Source: JAICJR01 sp963848495 (GTDB taxonomy: Bacteria; Actinomycetota; Thermoleophilia; Solirubrobacterales; Thermoleophilaceae). Taken from it: DNA of 64,000 nucleotides. Position 1 is the stretch's first letter. The number at the start of each line of letters is the position of its first letter. Position numbers and translations under genes: made by a program. The stretch spans positions 124,001-188,000 of the forward strand of contig CAWKDV010000004.1 of assembly GCA_963848495.1 (NCBI GenBank). Direction: 5' to 3'. A model generated the notes under the pieces. It was not told the DNA's origin, did not search any database, and was given only the letters and a program-made list of their open reading frames with translations. Below are positions 53,160 through 61,081 of this stretch, piece after piece.

Positions 53160-53399
53160 CTACTGATGGGTGAGCGTCTCCTGATCTCGAACCGTGAGCT
53201 CGGGGCCGGCGTGCTCGGCACGCTCGAGTTCCTTGTCGAACTCGCCCGTGCGCTTGACCCTGCGCCCGAACACCCAGGCTCCTCCCGCGGCGAGCGCGAG
53301 CATCAGCAGCGGCACACCGAAGATCGGCGCGCCCCATACGAAGGCCAGGCCCGCACCGATGGCGAGCAGGCCAAACAGTGGCAAGACGAAGGTTTCCAT
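53160..53399 (-). CDS. Small membrane protein, 79 residues
   Basis: Starts METFVLPLFGLLAIGAGLAF; two hydrophobic stretches (LPLFGLLAIGAGLAFVWGAP; GVPLLMLALAAGGAWVFGRR), then a charged tail (RTGEFDKELERAEHAGPELT). Function unknown. It is the first gene of the minus-strand run, ending 12 bases before the start of the tandem DUF892 gene. Confidence 0.7.
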   Translation of the reverse strand: METFVLPLFGLLAIGAGLAFVWGAPIFGVPLLMLALAAGGAWVFGRRVKRTGEFDKELERAEHAGPELTVRDQETLTHQ

Positions 53400-53486
53400 G
53401 ACCAGCGGGTTGCCCAGTTGGCAGCGCCTAAAACCACCCCTGCGCCGCGCCCGCAGGCGATCGAGCGTGCGCGTTTCGCACCTGCG
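53400..53486. promoter_or_regulatory. Divergent promoter region
   Basis: These 87 bases separate the first genes of two long divergent gene runs (minus from 53399, plus from 53487), so both promoters must lie here or inside the first genes. I see no confident -35/-10 pair. The lower-GC patch CCTAAAACCA at 53428 is a possible melting site. Confidence 0.4.
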
Positions 53487-53996
53487 ATGGCGGGTAAAAG
53501 GCGGCCGCCCGTGTCCTCCGCCCTGATAGTCACCGACATGCTCAACCCCTACGAGCATGAGGACGCCGAGCCGCTGATGGACTCGGTGCGCGAGGTCGTG
53601 GAGCCGCTCGCCGCTCTGATCGCGCGGGCCCGCGATGCGGGCGCCCTGATCGTCTACGTCAACGACAACCACGGCGATTGGAGCGCTGCGCGTGCCGAGC
53701 TCGTGGAGGCGGGTCTGCCGTTCGTCGTCAAGGCGAGGCACTCGATCTTCTACGAGACCCAGCTCGAGTACCTCCTGCGCCGCGAGGAGATCGACCGGGT
53801 GATCCTCGCCGGGCAGGTCACCGAGCAGTGCATCCTCTACTCGGCACTCGACGCCTACGTGAGGCACTTCCAGGTCGCGGTCGTCACCGACGCGGTGGCA
53901 CACATCCGCGGGGAGCTGGCCGGCGCCGCGCTGGACATGATGGACACGAACATGCGCGCCGACCTCGAGCGGTCGGAGGCCGTGGGGTTCGGATGA
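53487..53996 (+). CDS. Isochorismatase-family cysteine hydrolase
   Basis: 169 residues. The catalytic triad is readable: Asp in SALIVTDMLNPYEH, Lys in PFVVKARHSIF, and Cys in LAGQVTEQCILYSALDAYVR. Members hydrolyse isochorismate, nicotinamide or other amides/esters; substrate unknown. The ATG at 53487 (MAGKRRPPVSSALIVTDMLN) gives a normal-length protein; no good ribosome-binding site is visible. The stop overlaps the ATG of the next gene (ATGA). Confidence 0.87.
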   Translation: MAGKRRPPVSSALIVTDMLNPYEHEDAEPLMDSVREVVEPLAALIARARDAGALIVYVNDNHGDWSAARAELVEAGLPFVVKARHSIFYETQLEYLLRREEIDRVILAGQVTEQCILYSALDAYVRHFQVAVVTDAVAHIRGELAGAALDMMDTNMRADLERSEAVGFG

Positions 53997-54991
53997 GCGA
54001 GGTCGTGGTCATCACCGGCGCGTCCGCGGGCGTGGGCCGCGCGATCGCCCACCGCTTCGCGCGCGCCGGCGATGTCTGCATCGGCCTGATCGCTCGCGGC
54101 GAGGAGGGTCTGCGCGCCACAGCGGAGGAGGTCACCCGCGCCGGCGCTCGCGCCCTCGCGTTGCCGTGCGACGTGAGCGACGCCGCTGCGGTGGAGGACG
54201 CCGCCACGCGTGTCGAGGCCGAGTTCGGCCCGATCGACATCTGGGTGAACAACGCGATGACGGCCGTGCTCGGGGAGGTGGTGGACACGAGCGCCGAGGA
54301 GTTCCGCCGCGTGATGGAGGTCACCTTTCTCGGCTCGGTGCACGGCACCCAGGCCGCGCTGCGGCGGATGGAGCCGAGTGGTCACGGCACGATCGTGCAG
54401 GTGGGCTCCGCGCTCGGCATCCGCGGCATCCCGCTGCAGGCCACCTACTGCTCCGCCAAGCACGCGGTGCAGGGCTTCTTCGAGTCCCTGCGCACCGAGC
54501 TCCGCCATCGCGGCTCGCCGGTCCACCTCTGCATCGTGCAGCTGCCCGGGCTCAACACGACGCAGTTCTCGTGGGTGCGCCTCCACGTGCGCAACGAGCC
54601 GCAGCCGGTGCCGCCGATCTACCAGCCGGAGGTGGCGGCCGAGGCGGTGCACTGGGCAGCGCACCACAAGCGGCGCGAGCTCTGGGTGGGCTTCCCCACC
54701 GTCTACACGATCATCGGCAGCCGGCTGGCGCCCTGGCTCGCCGAGTGGTATCTGGCCCGTACGGGGTTCGAGGGGCAGCAAACCGACAAGCCGGCGACAC
54801 CCGGCCGGCGCGACTACCTCGAGCAGGCGCTCGACGACGGTGAGGACCACGGCTTCCACGGGTCGTTCGACGACCAGGCACACTCGCGCAGCCTGCAGAC
54901 CCTGCTCGCGCGCCACCGCTCAGAGGCGGCCGGGTTCGCCGGCGCGGCCGCGCTGGCCACCGCCGCGTTGCTCGCCCGGCGCGCCCGGTGA
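53993..54991 (+). CDS. SDR-family oxidoreductase
   Basis: 332 residues, Rossmann fold: cofactor motif VVITGASAGVGRAIAHRFAR at the N-terminus, DIWVNNAMTAVLGEV near 82, catalytic Ser in VQVGSALGIRG and YxxxK in ATYCSAKHAVQGFFESLR near 157-161. A ~90-residue C-terminal extension ends in a hydrophobic, Ala-rich helix (FAGAAALATAALLARRAR), probably a membrane tether. Its start overlaps the isochorismatase stop, and its stop overlaps the GH15 start (GTGA). NAD(P)-dependent; substrate unknown. Confidence 0.9.
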   Translation: MSEVVVITGASAGVGRAIAHRFARAGDVCIGLIARGEEGLRATAEEVTRAGARALALPCDVSDAAAVEDAATRVEAEFGPIDIWVNNAMTAVLGEVVDTSAEEFRRVMEVTFLGSVHGTQAALRRMEPSGHGTIVQVGSALGIRGIPLQATYCSAKHAVQGFFESLRTELRHRGSPVHLCIVQLPGLNTTQFSWVRLHVRNEPQPVPPIYQPEVAAEAVHWAAHHKRRELWVGFPTVYTIIGSRLAPWLAEWYLARTGFEGQQTDKPATPGRRDYLEQALDDGEDHGFHGSFDDQAHSRSLQTLLARHRSEAAGFAGAAALATAALLARRAR

Positions 54992-56727
54992 GCTCTCCGC
55001 ACGACCCGCCGCGGGTGTTCCCGCTGCGCGACTACGCCCTGCTCGCGGACGGCGAGCGCGGGGCGCTCGTGGGACCGGATGGCAACGTGGCGTGGATGTG
55101 TGCGCCGCGCTGGCACGACCCGGCTCTGTTCTCGCTGCTGATCGGTGGTCGCGGCGGCTATGCGGTGACCCCGGCCGGGCGCTTCGTCTGGGGCGGCTAC
55201 TACGAGCCGCGTTCGCTGATCTGGCGGAGCCGCTGGGTCACGAACGACGGCATCGTCGAGTCACGCGAGGCGCTGGCGGTGCCGGGCCGGCGCGAACGCG
55301 CGGTGCTGCTGCGCCGGATCGAGGTGAGGGCCGGGCATGCGCGACTGCGCGTACGGCTCGACCCGCGCGGCGAGTTCGATTCGCAGGAGCTGCGCGACCT
55401 GCGCAAGGACGAGCGCGGCGCCTGGCAGGGGCGCACCGGCGAGCTGGCGCTTCACTGGCTCGGCGCGGCCTCGGCGGACGTCGACGAGGACACGGGCGCG
55501 CTCTGCTTCGAGCTCGTGCTCGAAGCGGGCGACAGCCACGATCTCGTGCTCACCATCGGCGAGCCGTCTGGCGGCGCAGTCGATCCGCCGGAGCTCTGGC
55601 GGCTCACCGAGGAGGGCTGGCAGGAGCGCGTGCCCGAACTCGAGCACACGCTCGCGCCGCGCGACTCGGGCGTAGCGCTCGCCGTGCTCAACGGGCTGAC
55701 GAGCCGCGAGGGCGGGCTGGTGGCCGCCGCGACGCTGGGCCTGCCGGAGCGCGTCCGTGAGGGCAACAGCTTCGACTACCGCTACTCCTGGATCCGCGAC
55801 AGCTGCTACGCGGGACACGGGGCCGCGGCCGTCGGCGCGCTGCCGCTGATGGACGCGCTGCTGCGCTTCGTCCGCGAGCGGCTGCTCGAGCACGGCAGCG
55901 ACCTCAAGCCCGCCTACACCGCGCAGGGCGAGCAGGTGCCCGAGCCCGCGCGTTGCGCGCTCCCAGGCTACCCGGGCGGCACCGACGTCACGGGCAACCG
56001 CGTGCGCCACCAGTTCCAGCTCGACGCCTTTGGCGAGATCATGCTGCTCGTGGCGCTCGCCGACGAGCACGACCGCCTCGAGGCCGACGACTGGCGCGCC
56101 GCGGAGCTGGCGGCGAAGGTCGTGGAGGAGCGCTGGACCGAGTCCGACGCCGGTGTCTGGGAGCTCGACCCGGACGAGTGGACCCACAGCCGCCTCATGG
56201 CCGTAGCCGGCCTGCGCGCACTGGCGGGCCAGGCGCCAGAGCGGGCCACGGCCGAACGCTGGGAGGCGCTCGCCGAGACGATCCTCGCCGACACCACCCG
56301 GCGCGCCCTCCACCCGAGCGGCCGCTGGCAGCGCTCACCCGGCGACGAGCGCATGGACGCTGCGCTGCTGCTCTCGGGCCTCCGCGGTTGCGTGCCGGCC
56401 GACGACGAGCGGACGCGCGCGACGCTGCGGGCGCTGCTCGACGACCTCTGCGAGGAGCACTTCGTCTACCGCTTCCGCCACGACGACCGCCCGCTTGGCG
56501 AGGCCGAGGGAGCGTTCCTCCTGTGCGGCTTCTGGGCGGCGCTCGCCTGCCGACAGCAGGGGGCGAACGAGAACGCCCTGCGCTTCTTCGAGCGCACGCG
56601 CTCGGCGTGCGGCTCGCCGGGCCTGCTGGCGGAGGAGTTCGACGTCGCACAGCGCCAGCTACGCGGCAACCTGCCTCAGGCGTTCGTGCACGCGCTGCTG
56701 CTCGAGTGCGCCGCGGTCCTGGCGTGA
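54988..56727 (+). CDS. Glycoside hydrolase family 15 (glucoamylase/trehalase-like)
   Basis: 579 residues, no signal peptide. An N-terminal beta-sandwich (about 1-240) precedes an (alpha/alpha)6 barrel. FDYRYSWIRDSCYAGHGAAA near 265 matches the first acidic motif of GH15. The second catalytic Glu lies in LGEAEGAFLLCGFWAALACR near 508. Bacterial relatives hydrolyse trehalose, isomaltose or malto-oligosaccharides in the cytoplasm. It is coupled by GTGA overlap to the SDR gene and followed after 30 bases by the antiporter operon. Confidence 0.88.
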   Translation: MSSPHDPPRVFPLRDYALLADGERGALVGPDGNVAWMCAPRWHDPALFSLLIGGRGGYAVTPAGRFVWGGYYEPRSLIWRSRWVTNDGIVESREALAVPGRRERAVLLRRIEVRAGHARLRVRLDPRGEFDSQELRDLRKDERGAWQGRTGELALHWLGAASADVDEDTGALCFELVLEAGDSHDLVLTIGEPSGGAVDPPELWRLTEEGWQERVPELEHTLAPRDSGVALAVLNGLTSREGGLVAAATLGLPERVREGNSFDYRYSWIRDSCYAGHGAAAVGALPLMDALLRFVRERLLEHGSDLKPAYTAQGEQVPEPARCALPGYPGGTDVTGNRVRHQFQLDAFGEIMLLVALADEHDRLEADDWRAAELAAKVVEERWTESDAGVWELDPDEWTHSRLMAVAGLRALAGQAPERATAERWEALAETILADTTRRALHPSGRWQRSPGDERMDAALLLSGLRGCVPADDERTRATLRALLDDLCEEHFVYRFRHDDRPLGEAEGAFLLCGFWAALACRQQGANENALRFFERTRSACGSPGLLAEEFDVAQRQLRGNLPQAFVHALLLECAAVLA

Positions 56728-56757
56728 GCACCGCGGCTTTTGGGTAGCTCGCCAGCC

Positions 56758-57246
56758 GTGACCGTTCGACCTGCGAGGTGGGGATATCTGTGGGTATCGC
56801 TCGCCGCTCTCTGGCTGTGGCTTGACGACACGGTCGCGCTACCCGAGCTCGTCACGGGCGCCGTCGCCGCCGCGATCGCCGCGACCGTCGCGGAGTTCGT
56901 GCTCGCCGGTGCCGCGCCGCGGCTGCGCTGGCACTGGCGCTGGCTGCGTCACGCGTGGCGCGTGCCGCCGAACGTGGCGCTGGACCTGTGGCGGCTACTG
57001 CGCGTGCTCGCGCTCACGCTCACCGGTCGGCGCAAGGGCGTCGGGCAGTTTCGCGCCATCCGCTTCGACGCCGGCTCGTCCGACAACCCCGAGGACATCG
57101 CGCGCCGCGCGCTCGCCAAGGCTGCCGGCTCAGTCGCGCCCAACACGGTGGTGGTGGGGATAGACGTGGAGCGCGACCTCGTCCTGGTCCACCAACTCGA
57201 GCCCGACGACACACCCTCGAGCACCGACCCGCTGGGGCTCGGGTGA
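56758..57246 (+). CDS. mnhE: Cation/proton antiporter subunit E (MnhE/MrpE)
   Basis: 162 residues. The family pattern is two N-terminal helices (YLWVSLAALWLWLDDTVALP; LVTGAVAAAIAATVAEFVLA), then RHAWRVPPNVALDLWRLLRV. The C-terminal domain includes VGQFRAIRFDAGSSDNPEDI and NTVVVGIDVERDLVLVHQL. GTG 56758 is preferred; a TTG lies 18 bases upstream. The stop overlaps the next start (GTGA). First gene of the antiporter operon. Confidence 0.9.
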   Translation: MTVRPARWGYLWVSLAALWLWLDDTVALPELVTGAVAAAIAATVAEFVLAGAAPRLRWHWRWLRHAWRVPPNVALDLWRLLRVLALTLTGRRKGVGQFRAIRFDAGSSDNPEDIARRALAKAAGSVAPNTVVVGIDVERDLVLVHQLEPDDTPSSTDPLGLG

Positions 57247-57494
57247 ACGAGTGGCTGCTCGCCGCGATCGTGCTGCTGGGGGCGCTCGTGCCCTGCGGCA
57301 TCGTGGTGGTGTGGCGCTCCGCAGCCGACGGCATCGTCGCGCTCGAGCTCGCCGGAGTGATCGACGCAACCATCCTCATCCTGCTCTCGCAGGGGTTCCG
57401 GCGCCAGCCGTTCATCGACCTCGCGGTGGTGGCGGCGCTGCTGTCGTTCATCGGCGCGATCGTCTTCGTCCGCTTCATGGAGCGCTGGCTGTGA
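57243..57494 (+). CDS. mnhF: Cation/proton antiporter subunit F (MnhF/MrpF)
   Basis: 83 residues with three helices (WLLAAIVLLGALVPCGIVVV; GIVALELAGVIDATILILLS; FIDLAVVAALLSFIGAIVFV). MrpF is an essential small subunit of Mrp complexes. Overlaps of GTGA with E and GTGA with G show tight coupling. Confidence 0.88.
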   Translation: MNEWLLAAIVLLGALVPCGIVVVWRSAADGIVALELAGVIDATILILLSQGFRRQPFIDLAVVAALLSFIGAIVFVRFMERWL

Positions 57495-57820
57495 GCGCGC
57501 GCGACGTGGTCGAGTACGTGCTGCTCGCGCTCGGCGTCGGTATTGAGCTCGTATGCGCGCTGGGCGTACTTGCGATGAGCAACGTCTACGACCGGCTGCA
57601 CTACATGGCCGGCGCGTCGTCCGGCGCGCTGCTCGTGGCGCTGGCGGTGCTCGTGCGCGACTCGTTCTCGCTGATCGCGGACAAGGCGCTGCTTGTGGCG
57701 CTTTTCCTAATGGCGAGCGGGCCGATCGTGGCGCATGCCACCGCACGCGCGGCGCGCATCCACGAGCACGGGGACTGGTCGGTGCAGGAGTCCGAGCGGA
57801 TCGAAGCGGAGGAACGGTGA
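57491..57820 (+). CDS. mnhG: Cation/proton antiporter subunit G (MnhG/MrpG)
   Basis: 109 residues. The family signature is GVLAMSNVYDRLHYMAGASS near residue 30, followed by the helix LLVALFLMASGPIVAHATAR. It overlaps F and the DUF4040 gene by GTGA. Confidence 0.9.
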   Translation: MSARDVVEYVLLALGVGIELVCALGVLAMSNVYDRLHYMAGASSGALLVALAVLVRDSFSLIADKALLVALFLMASGPIVAHATARAARIHEHGDWSVQESERIEAEER

Positions 57821-58077
57821 CGGCCGTGCTGCAAGTGGCCGTGCTGCTGCTCGTTGCGGCGGGCGGCACCGGCACGGTGCTCACGCGCGACACGCGCAAG
57901 CAGGCTGTGGTCCTCAGCTTCTACGGGCTGCTGCTCGGCATCCTCTTCTTCGCCTATCAGGCGCCCGACGTCGCCCTCTCGCAGATCACGGTGGGCTCCG
58001 TGGGCGTGCCGCTCATGCTGCTGCTCACGCTCGCCAAAGTGCGCCGGCGTGAGGAGGACCGGGAGAAGGGCGAATGA
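57817..58077 (+). CDS. DUF4040 antiporter subunit (MbhD-like, equals MrpA C-terminal part)
   Basis: 86 residues with helices VLQVAVLLLVAAGGTGTVLT, VLSFYGLLLGILFFAYQAPD and SQITVGSVGVPLMLLLTLAK. The APDVALSQITVGSVGVPLML pattern is the part normally fused at the end of MrpA, here a separate gene as in archaeal Mbh complexes. It starts at GTG 57817, overlapping mnhG, and ends in ATGA with the next gene. Confidence 0.85.
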   Translation: MTAVLQVAVLLLVAAGGTGTVLTRDTRKQAVVLSFYGLLLGILFFAYQAPDVALSQITVGSVGVPLMLLLTLAKVRRREEDREKGE

Positions 58078-58838
58078 GCCGGCGCGCCCGCACCCGGCTG
58101 CTGCTGCCTTCGCTGGCCGTCTTCACCGGCCTCCTCGTGTGGGGGATGACCGGCCTGCACGGCTCGGGGGAGCGCGAGGGGGCCGTGGCCGACACGATCG
58201 CGCGCGTGGCAGTGCCCGAGCGCCACGCCACGAACGTCGTCACCGCCGTCACACTCGACTACCGCGGCTTTGACACGCTCGGCGAGGAGATGATCCTTTT
58301 CACCGCCGCGCTCGGCCTCGTGATGCTGCTGCGGGAGCAGCGCGACGAGCGCCGGGAGGAGACCGACGAGGACAGGTCCCCCACACGTCACGCCCCAGCC
58401 ACGAGCAGCGCGCTGAGCGTGTTCTCGCTCGCGCTCGTCGGCCCGGCTGTGCTGCTCGGCCTCTACATCGTCGCCCACGGCGCGCTCACGCCGGGGGGCG
58501 GGTTCCAGGGCGGGGTGATCCTCGCGAGCTCGCTCCTGCTCGTCTACCTCGCGGGCAAGTACCTCGTGCTGCGCGAGCTCACGCCCATTCCCGCGCTCGA
58601 GGCAGGCGAGGCCACCGGCGCGGCCGCGTTCGCGCTGATCGGCCTGGGCGGTCTGATCGCCTCGGCGGCCTACCTCCAGAACTTCCTCCCGCTCGGCACG
58701 CCCAAGACGATCCTCTCGGGTGGCACCATGCCGCTGCTCTACATCGCGGTCGGGCTCGAGGTGGCGGGCGCGTTCACGCTCGCCTTCCTCGAGTTCCTGG
58801 ACCAGACGCTCCTGGTTCGCGGCGGAGACCGGCGATGA
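58074..58838 (+). CDS. mnhB: Antiporter subunit B fused to an MbhE-like N-terminal part
   Basis: 254 residues. The N-terminal ~90 residues have one helix, a periplasmic segment and VVTAVTLDYRGFDTLGEEMI, the MbhE / end-of-MrpA type. From about residue 110 the MrpB domain begins, with ALVGPAVLLGLYIVAHGALT, then PGGGFQGGVILASSLLLVYL and FLPLGTPKTILSGGTMPLLY. Overlaps join it to DUF4040 (ATGA) and mnhC (ATGA). Confidence 0.88.
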   Translation: MSRRARTRLLLPSLAVFTGLLVWGMTGLHGSGEREGAVADTIARVAVPERHATNVVTAVTLDYRGFDTLGEEMILFTAALGLVMLLREQRDERREETDEDRSPTRHAPATSSALSVFSLALVGPAVLLGLYIVAHGALTPGGGFQGGVILASSLLLVYLAGKYLVLRELTPIPALEAGEATGAAAFALIGLGGLIASAAYLQNFLPLGTPKTILSGGTMPLLYIAVGLEVAGAFTLAFLEFLDQTLLVRGGDRR

Positions 58839-59182
58839 CCGGCTTCCTGCCCTACGCCGTGGCCGCCTGGCTGTTCGCGGCGGGGATCTACGGGATGGCG
58901 ACGAGCCGCGACCTCGTGCACCTGGTGGTCTGCCTAACGGTCGCGCAGTCGGCCACCTACGTGCTGCTGCTGGGAATCGGCTACGTCCATGGCGGCGCGG
59001 CCCCGATCTTCGCCGACATCGGCCCGCATACGCGCGTCGTCGATCCGGTGGTGCAGGCGCTCACGCTCACCGACGTCGTGGTGGAGGCGGTGGTGGTGTC
59101 GCTCCTGCTCGCGCTCGCGATGCAGGCCCACAAGCGCTTCGGCACGCTCGACCCGGATGAGCTGGGAGTGCTGAGGTCGTGA
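58835..59182 (+). CDS. mnhC: Cation/proton antiporter subunit C (MnhC/MrpC, NuoK-like)
   Basis: 115 residues, three helices (YAVAAWLFAAGIYGMATSRD; LVVCLTVAQSATYVLLLGIG; LTLTDVVVEAVVVSLLLALA). The DPVVQALTLTDVVVEAVV stretch, with its acidic residues, is the conserved NuoK-like core. Stop overlaps the mnhD start (GTGA). Confidence 0.9.
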   Translation: MTGFLPYAVAAWLFAAGIYGMATSRDLVHLVVCLTVAQSATYVLLLGIGYVHGGAAPIFADIGPHTRVVDPVVQALTLTDVVVEAVVVSLLLALAMQAHKRFGTLDPDELGVLRS

Positions 59183-60969
59183 ACACGCTCGTGCCCTTGA
59201 CGGTGGTCGTGCCGCTCCTGGCGGCCACGGCGCTGGCGGGGACGGCGCCGTTCGCGAGCCGCCGCTTCGCCGACATCGTGTCGCTCGGCACGGCCGGGAG
59301 CGTGTGCGTGATGTCGGCCCTGCTCCTGGCGCACGGCGGCGAGCTCGTCTACTGGTTCGGCGGCTGGCACGCGCGCCACGGCCTCGCGCTCGGGATCGCA
59401 TTCACGGCGGCTCCACTGGGCACCGGGCTGGCGACGTTCGCGAGCGCGATCGTGATGATCGCGCTGCTCTTCTCCCGGCGGCACCTCGAGGAGGTCAACC
59501 AGGTCTTCCACGCCCTGCTGCTCGTCTTCTTGGCGGCGATGGTCGGCTTCTCGCTGAGCGGCGACATCTTCAACCTGTTCGTCTTCTTCGAGCTGATGAG
59601 CGTGGCGGCGTATGCGCTCACCGGCTACCGGGTCGACCGGCGCGCGCCGCTCGAGGGCACGCTCAACTTCGCCATCACCAACTCGATCGGCGCCCTGCTC
59701 GTCCTCATCGGGATCGCTCTCCTCTACGGGCGAACGGGCGCGCTCAACCTCGCCCAGATCGGCGACGCGCTGGCGGCACATCGCGCCGACATGCTCGTGG
59801 TGGTGTCGCTCACCCTGCTGGTGAGCGGCTTCTTCGTGAAGGCGGCCGTGGTGCCGTTTCACTTTTGGCTTCCCGACGCATATTCGGTGGCGCCCACGCC
59901 CGTGTGCGTGGTGCTCTCCGCGGTGATGAGCGAGCTGGGCCTGTACGCGGTGGCCCGGATCTGGTGGGCGTGCTTCGCGGGCGTGCTCGCCGGCGACCAC
60001 ACGGCGGTCGAGGCGATCCTTGTGAGCGCCGGGGTGGTGACCGCGCTCTTCGCCGCCGTGCTCTGCTTCGCCCAGACGCACCTCAAACGCCAGCTCGCGT
60101 ACGCGACGGTGAGCTACATCGGCCTGTTCCTGATCGGCTTCGCGCTGCTCACCCCCGATGGCCTGGCGGGCACAGCCGTCTACCTCGTTGCAGACGGCTG
60201 CGTGAAGGCCGCGCTGTTCGTCGTCGTTGGCATCCTGCAGCACCGGCACCGCAGCGCGGACGCGCTGCGCCTGCGCGGCCAGGGACGAAACATGCCGTAC
60301 ACGGCCTGTCTGTTCGCGCTCGGCGCGCTCGCGCTCGCGTCGCTGCCGCCGTTCGGCACGTTTCTCGGCAAGTCTCTGATCGAGGACGCGGCGGTGAAGT
60401 CCGGCTACGGCTGGGTGATCCCCGTTTTCATCGTGACGTCGGCCCTGACCGGCGGCGCGGTGCTGTGCGCCGCAGGCCGCGTGTTCCTCGGGCTCGGGCC
60501 GGCAGCGCGTCCGCAGCCCGCGTTCGAGATCGAGGAAGAGGAGGCTGAGGAGTCCCGCGGCCGGACGCCCCCCGTGCTGTTCGTGCCCGCCGCGCTGCTC
60601 CTGGGGGCGTCGCTCGCCATCGGGCTGATCCCGGGCCTGAGCCATGCGGCGCTGCAGGCCGCGACCGGCTTCGTCGACCGCGCGTCCTATGCGGCGACCG
60701 TCCTGCGCGGCGCTCCCGCCATCGCGCCGCGGGTGAGCGGTCCGCCGGCGCCGACCGCGCTCGACTACCTCTACGCGCTCGTCTCGGTGCTCGGAGCGCT
60801 GGGGCTCGCCGCGCTCGCCCTCTTCAGGCCGGTCCGGGCGCTCGTACCGGCGGTCGCCCCGCTTCGCCGGCTTCACAGCGGCAGGATCGGCGACTATGTC
60901 GCCTGGCTCACGCTGGGCGTCGCGGCCTTCGGCGGGCTGTTCGCCGTCACGCTGCTGCCCAGCGGCTGA
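59179..60969 (+). CDS. mnhD: Proton-conducting antiporter subunit D (MnhD/MrpD, NuoM-like)
   Basis: 596 residues, about 14 helices. The acidic residue of helix 5 is in SGDIFNLFVFFELMSVAAYA (near 135). The discontinuous helix-7 region reads FHFWLPDAYSVAPTPVCVVL, then SAVMSELGLYAVARIWW, with Glu252 where NuoM/MrpD usually have Lys (VKVG). A further Lys follows in ADGCVKAALFVVVGILQHRH. It is the only large antiporter subunit in the operon. The C-terminal ~70 residues after the last antiporter helices form an extra helix pair. Confidence 0.9.
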   Translation: MNTLVPLTVVVPLLAATALAGTAPFASRRFADIVSLGTAGSVCVMSALLLAHGGELVYWFGGWHARHGLALGIAFTAAPLGTGLATFASAIVMIALLFSRRHLEEVNQVFHALLLVFLAAMVGFSLSGDIFNLFVFFELMSVAAYALTGYRVDRRAPLEGTLNFAITNSIGALLVLIGIALLYGRTGALNLAQIGDALAAHRADMLVVVSLTLLVSGFFVKAAVVPFHFWLPDAYSVAPTPVCVVLSAVMSELGLYAVARIWWACFAGVLAGDHTAVEAILVSAGVVTALFAAVLCFAQTHLKRQLAYATVSYIGLFLIGFALLTPDGLAGTAVYLVADGCVKAALFVVVGILQHRHRSADALRLRGQGRNMPYTACLFALGALALASLPPFGTFLGKSLIEDAAVKSGYGWVIPVFIVTSALTGGAVLCAAGRVFLGLGPAARPQPAFEIEEEEAEESRGRTPPVLFVPAALLLGASLAIGLIPGLSHAALQAATGFVDRASYAATVLRGAPAIAPRVSGPPAPTALDYLYALVSVLGALGLAALALFRPVRALVPAVAPLRRLHSGRIGDYVAWLTLGVAAFGGLFAVTLLPSG

Positions 60970-60983
60970 TCGTCACGCGGCTC

Positions 60984-61011
60984 CAGCGACGGCTGAGCTC
61001 AGTCGTCGCTG
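60984..61011. terminator. Convergent hairpin terminator
   Basis: CAGCGACGGCTGAG is followed directly by CTCAGTCGTCGCTG, a 14-bp inverted repeat with one mismatch. It lies between the mnhD stop (60969) on the plus strand and the ku stop region (61026) on the minus strand, so it can serve both. There is no long T-run. Confidence 0.55.
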
Positions 61012-61081
61012 AGCGCCTCGATCAGCTATTTCTTGGACCTCTTGGTGCGGCCCTTGATGCCGGCTCGCTGTGCGCGCGCGT

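Noticed and set aside
58981..60876. 631-codon open frame opposite the antiporter D gene
   Set aside because: Arg/Glu/His-rich product with no domains, antisense to a clear NuoM-like gene.
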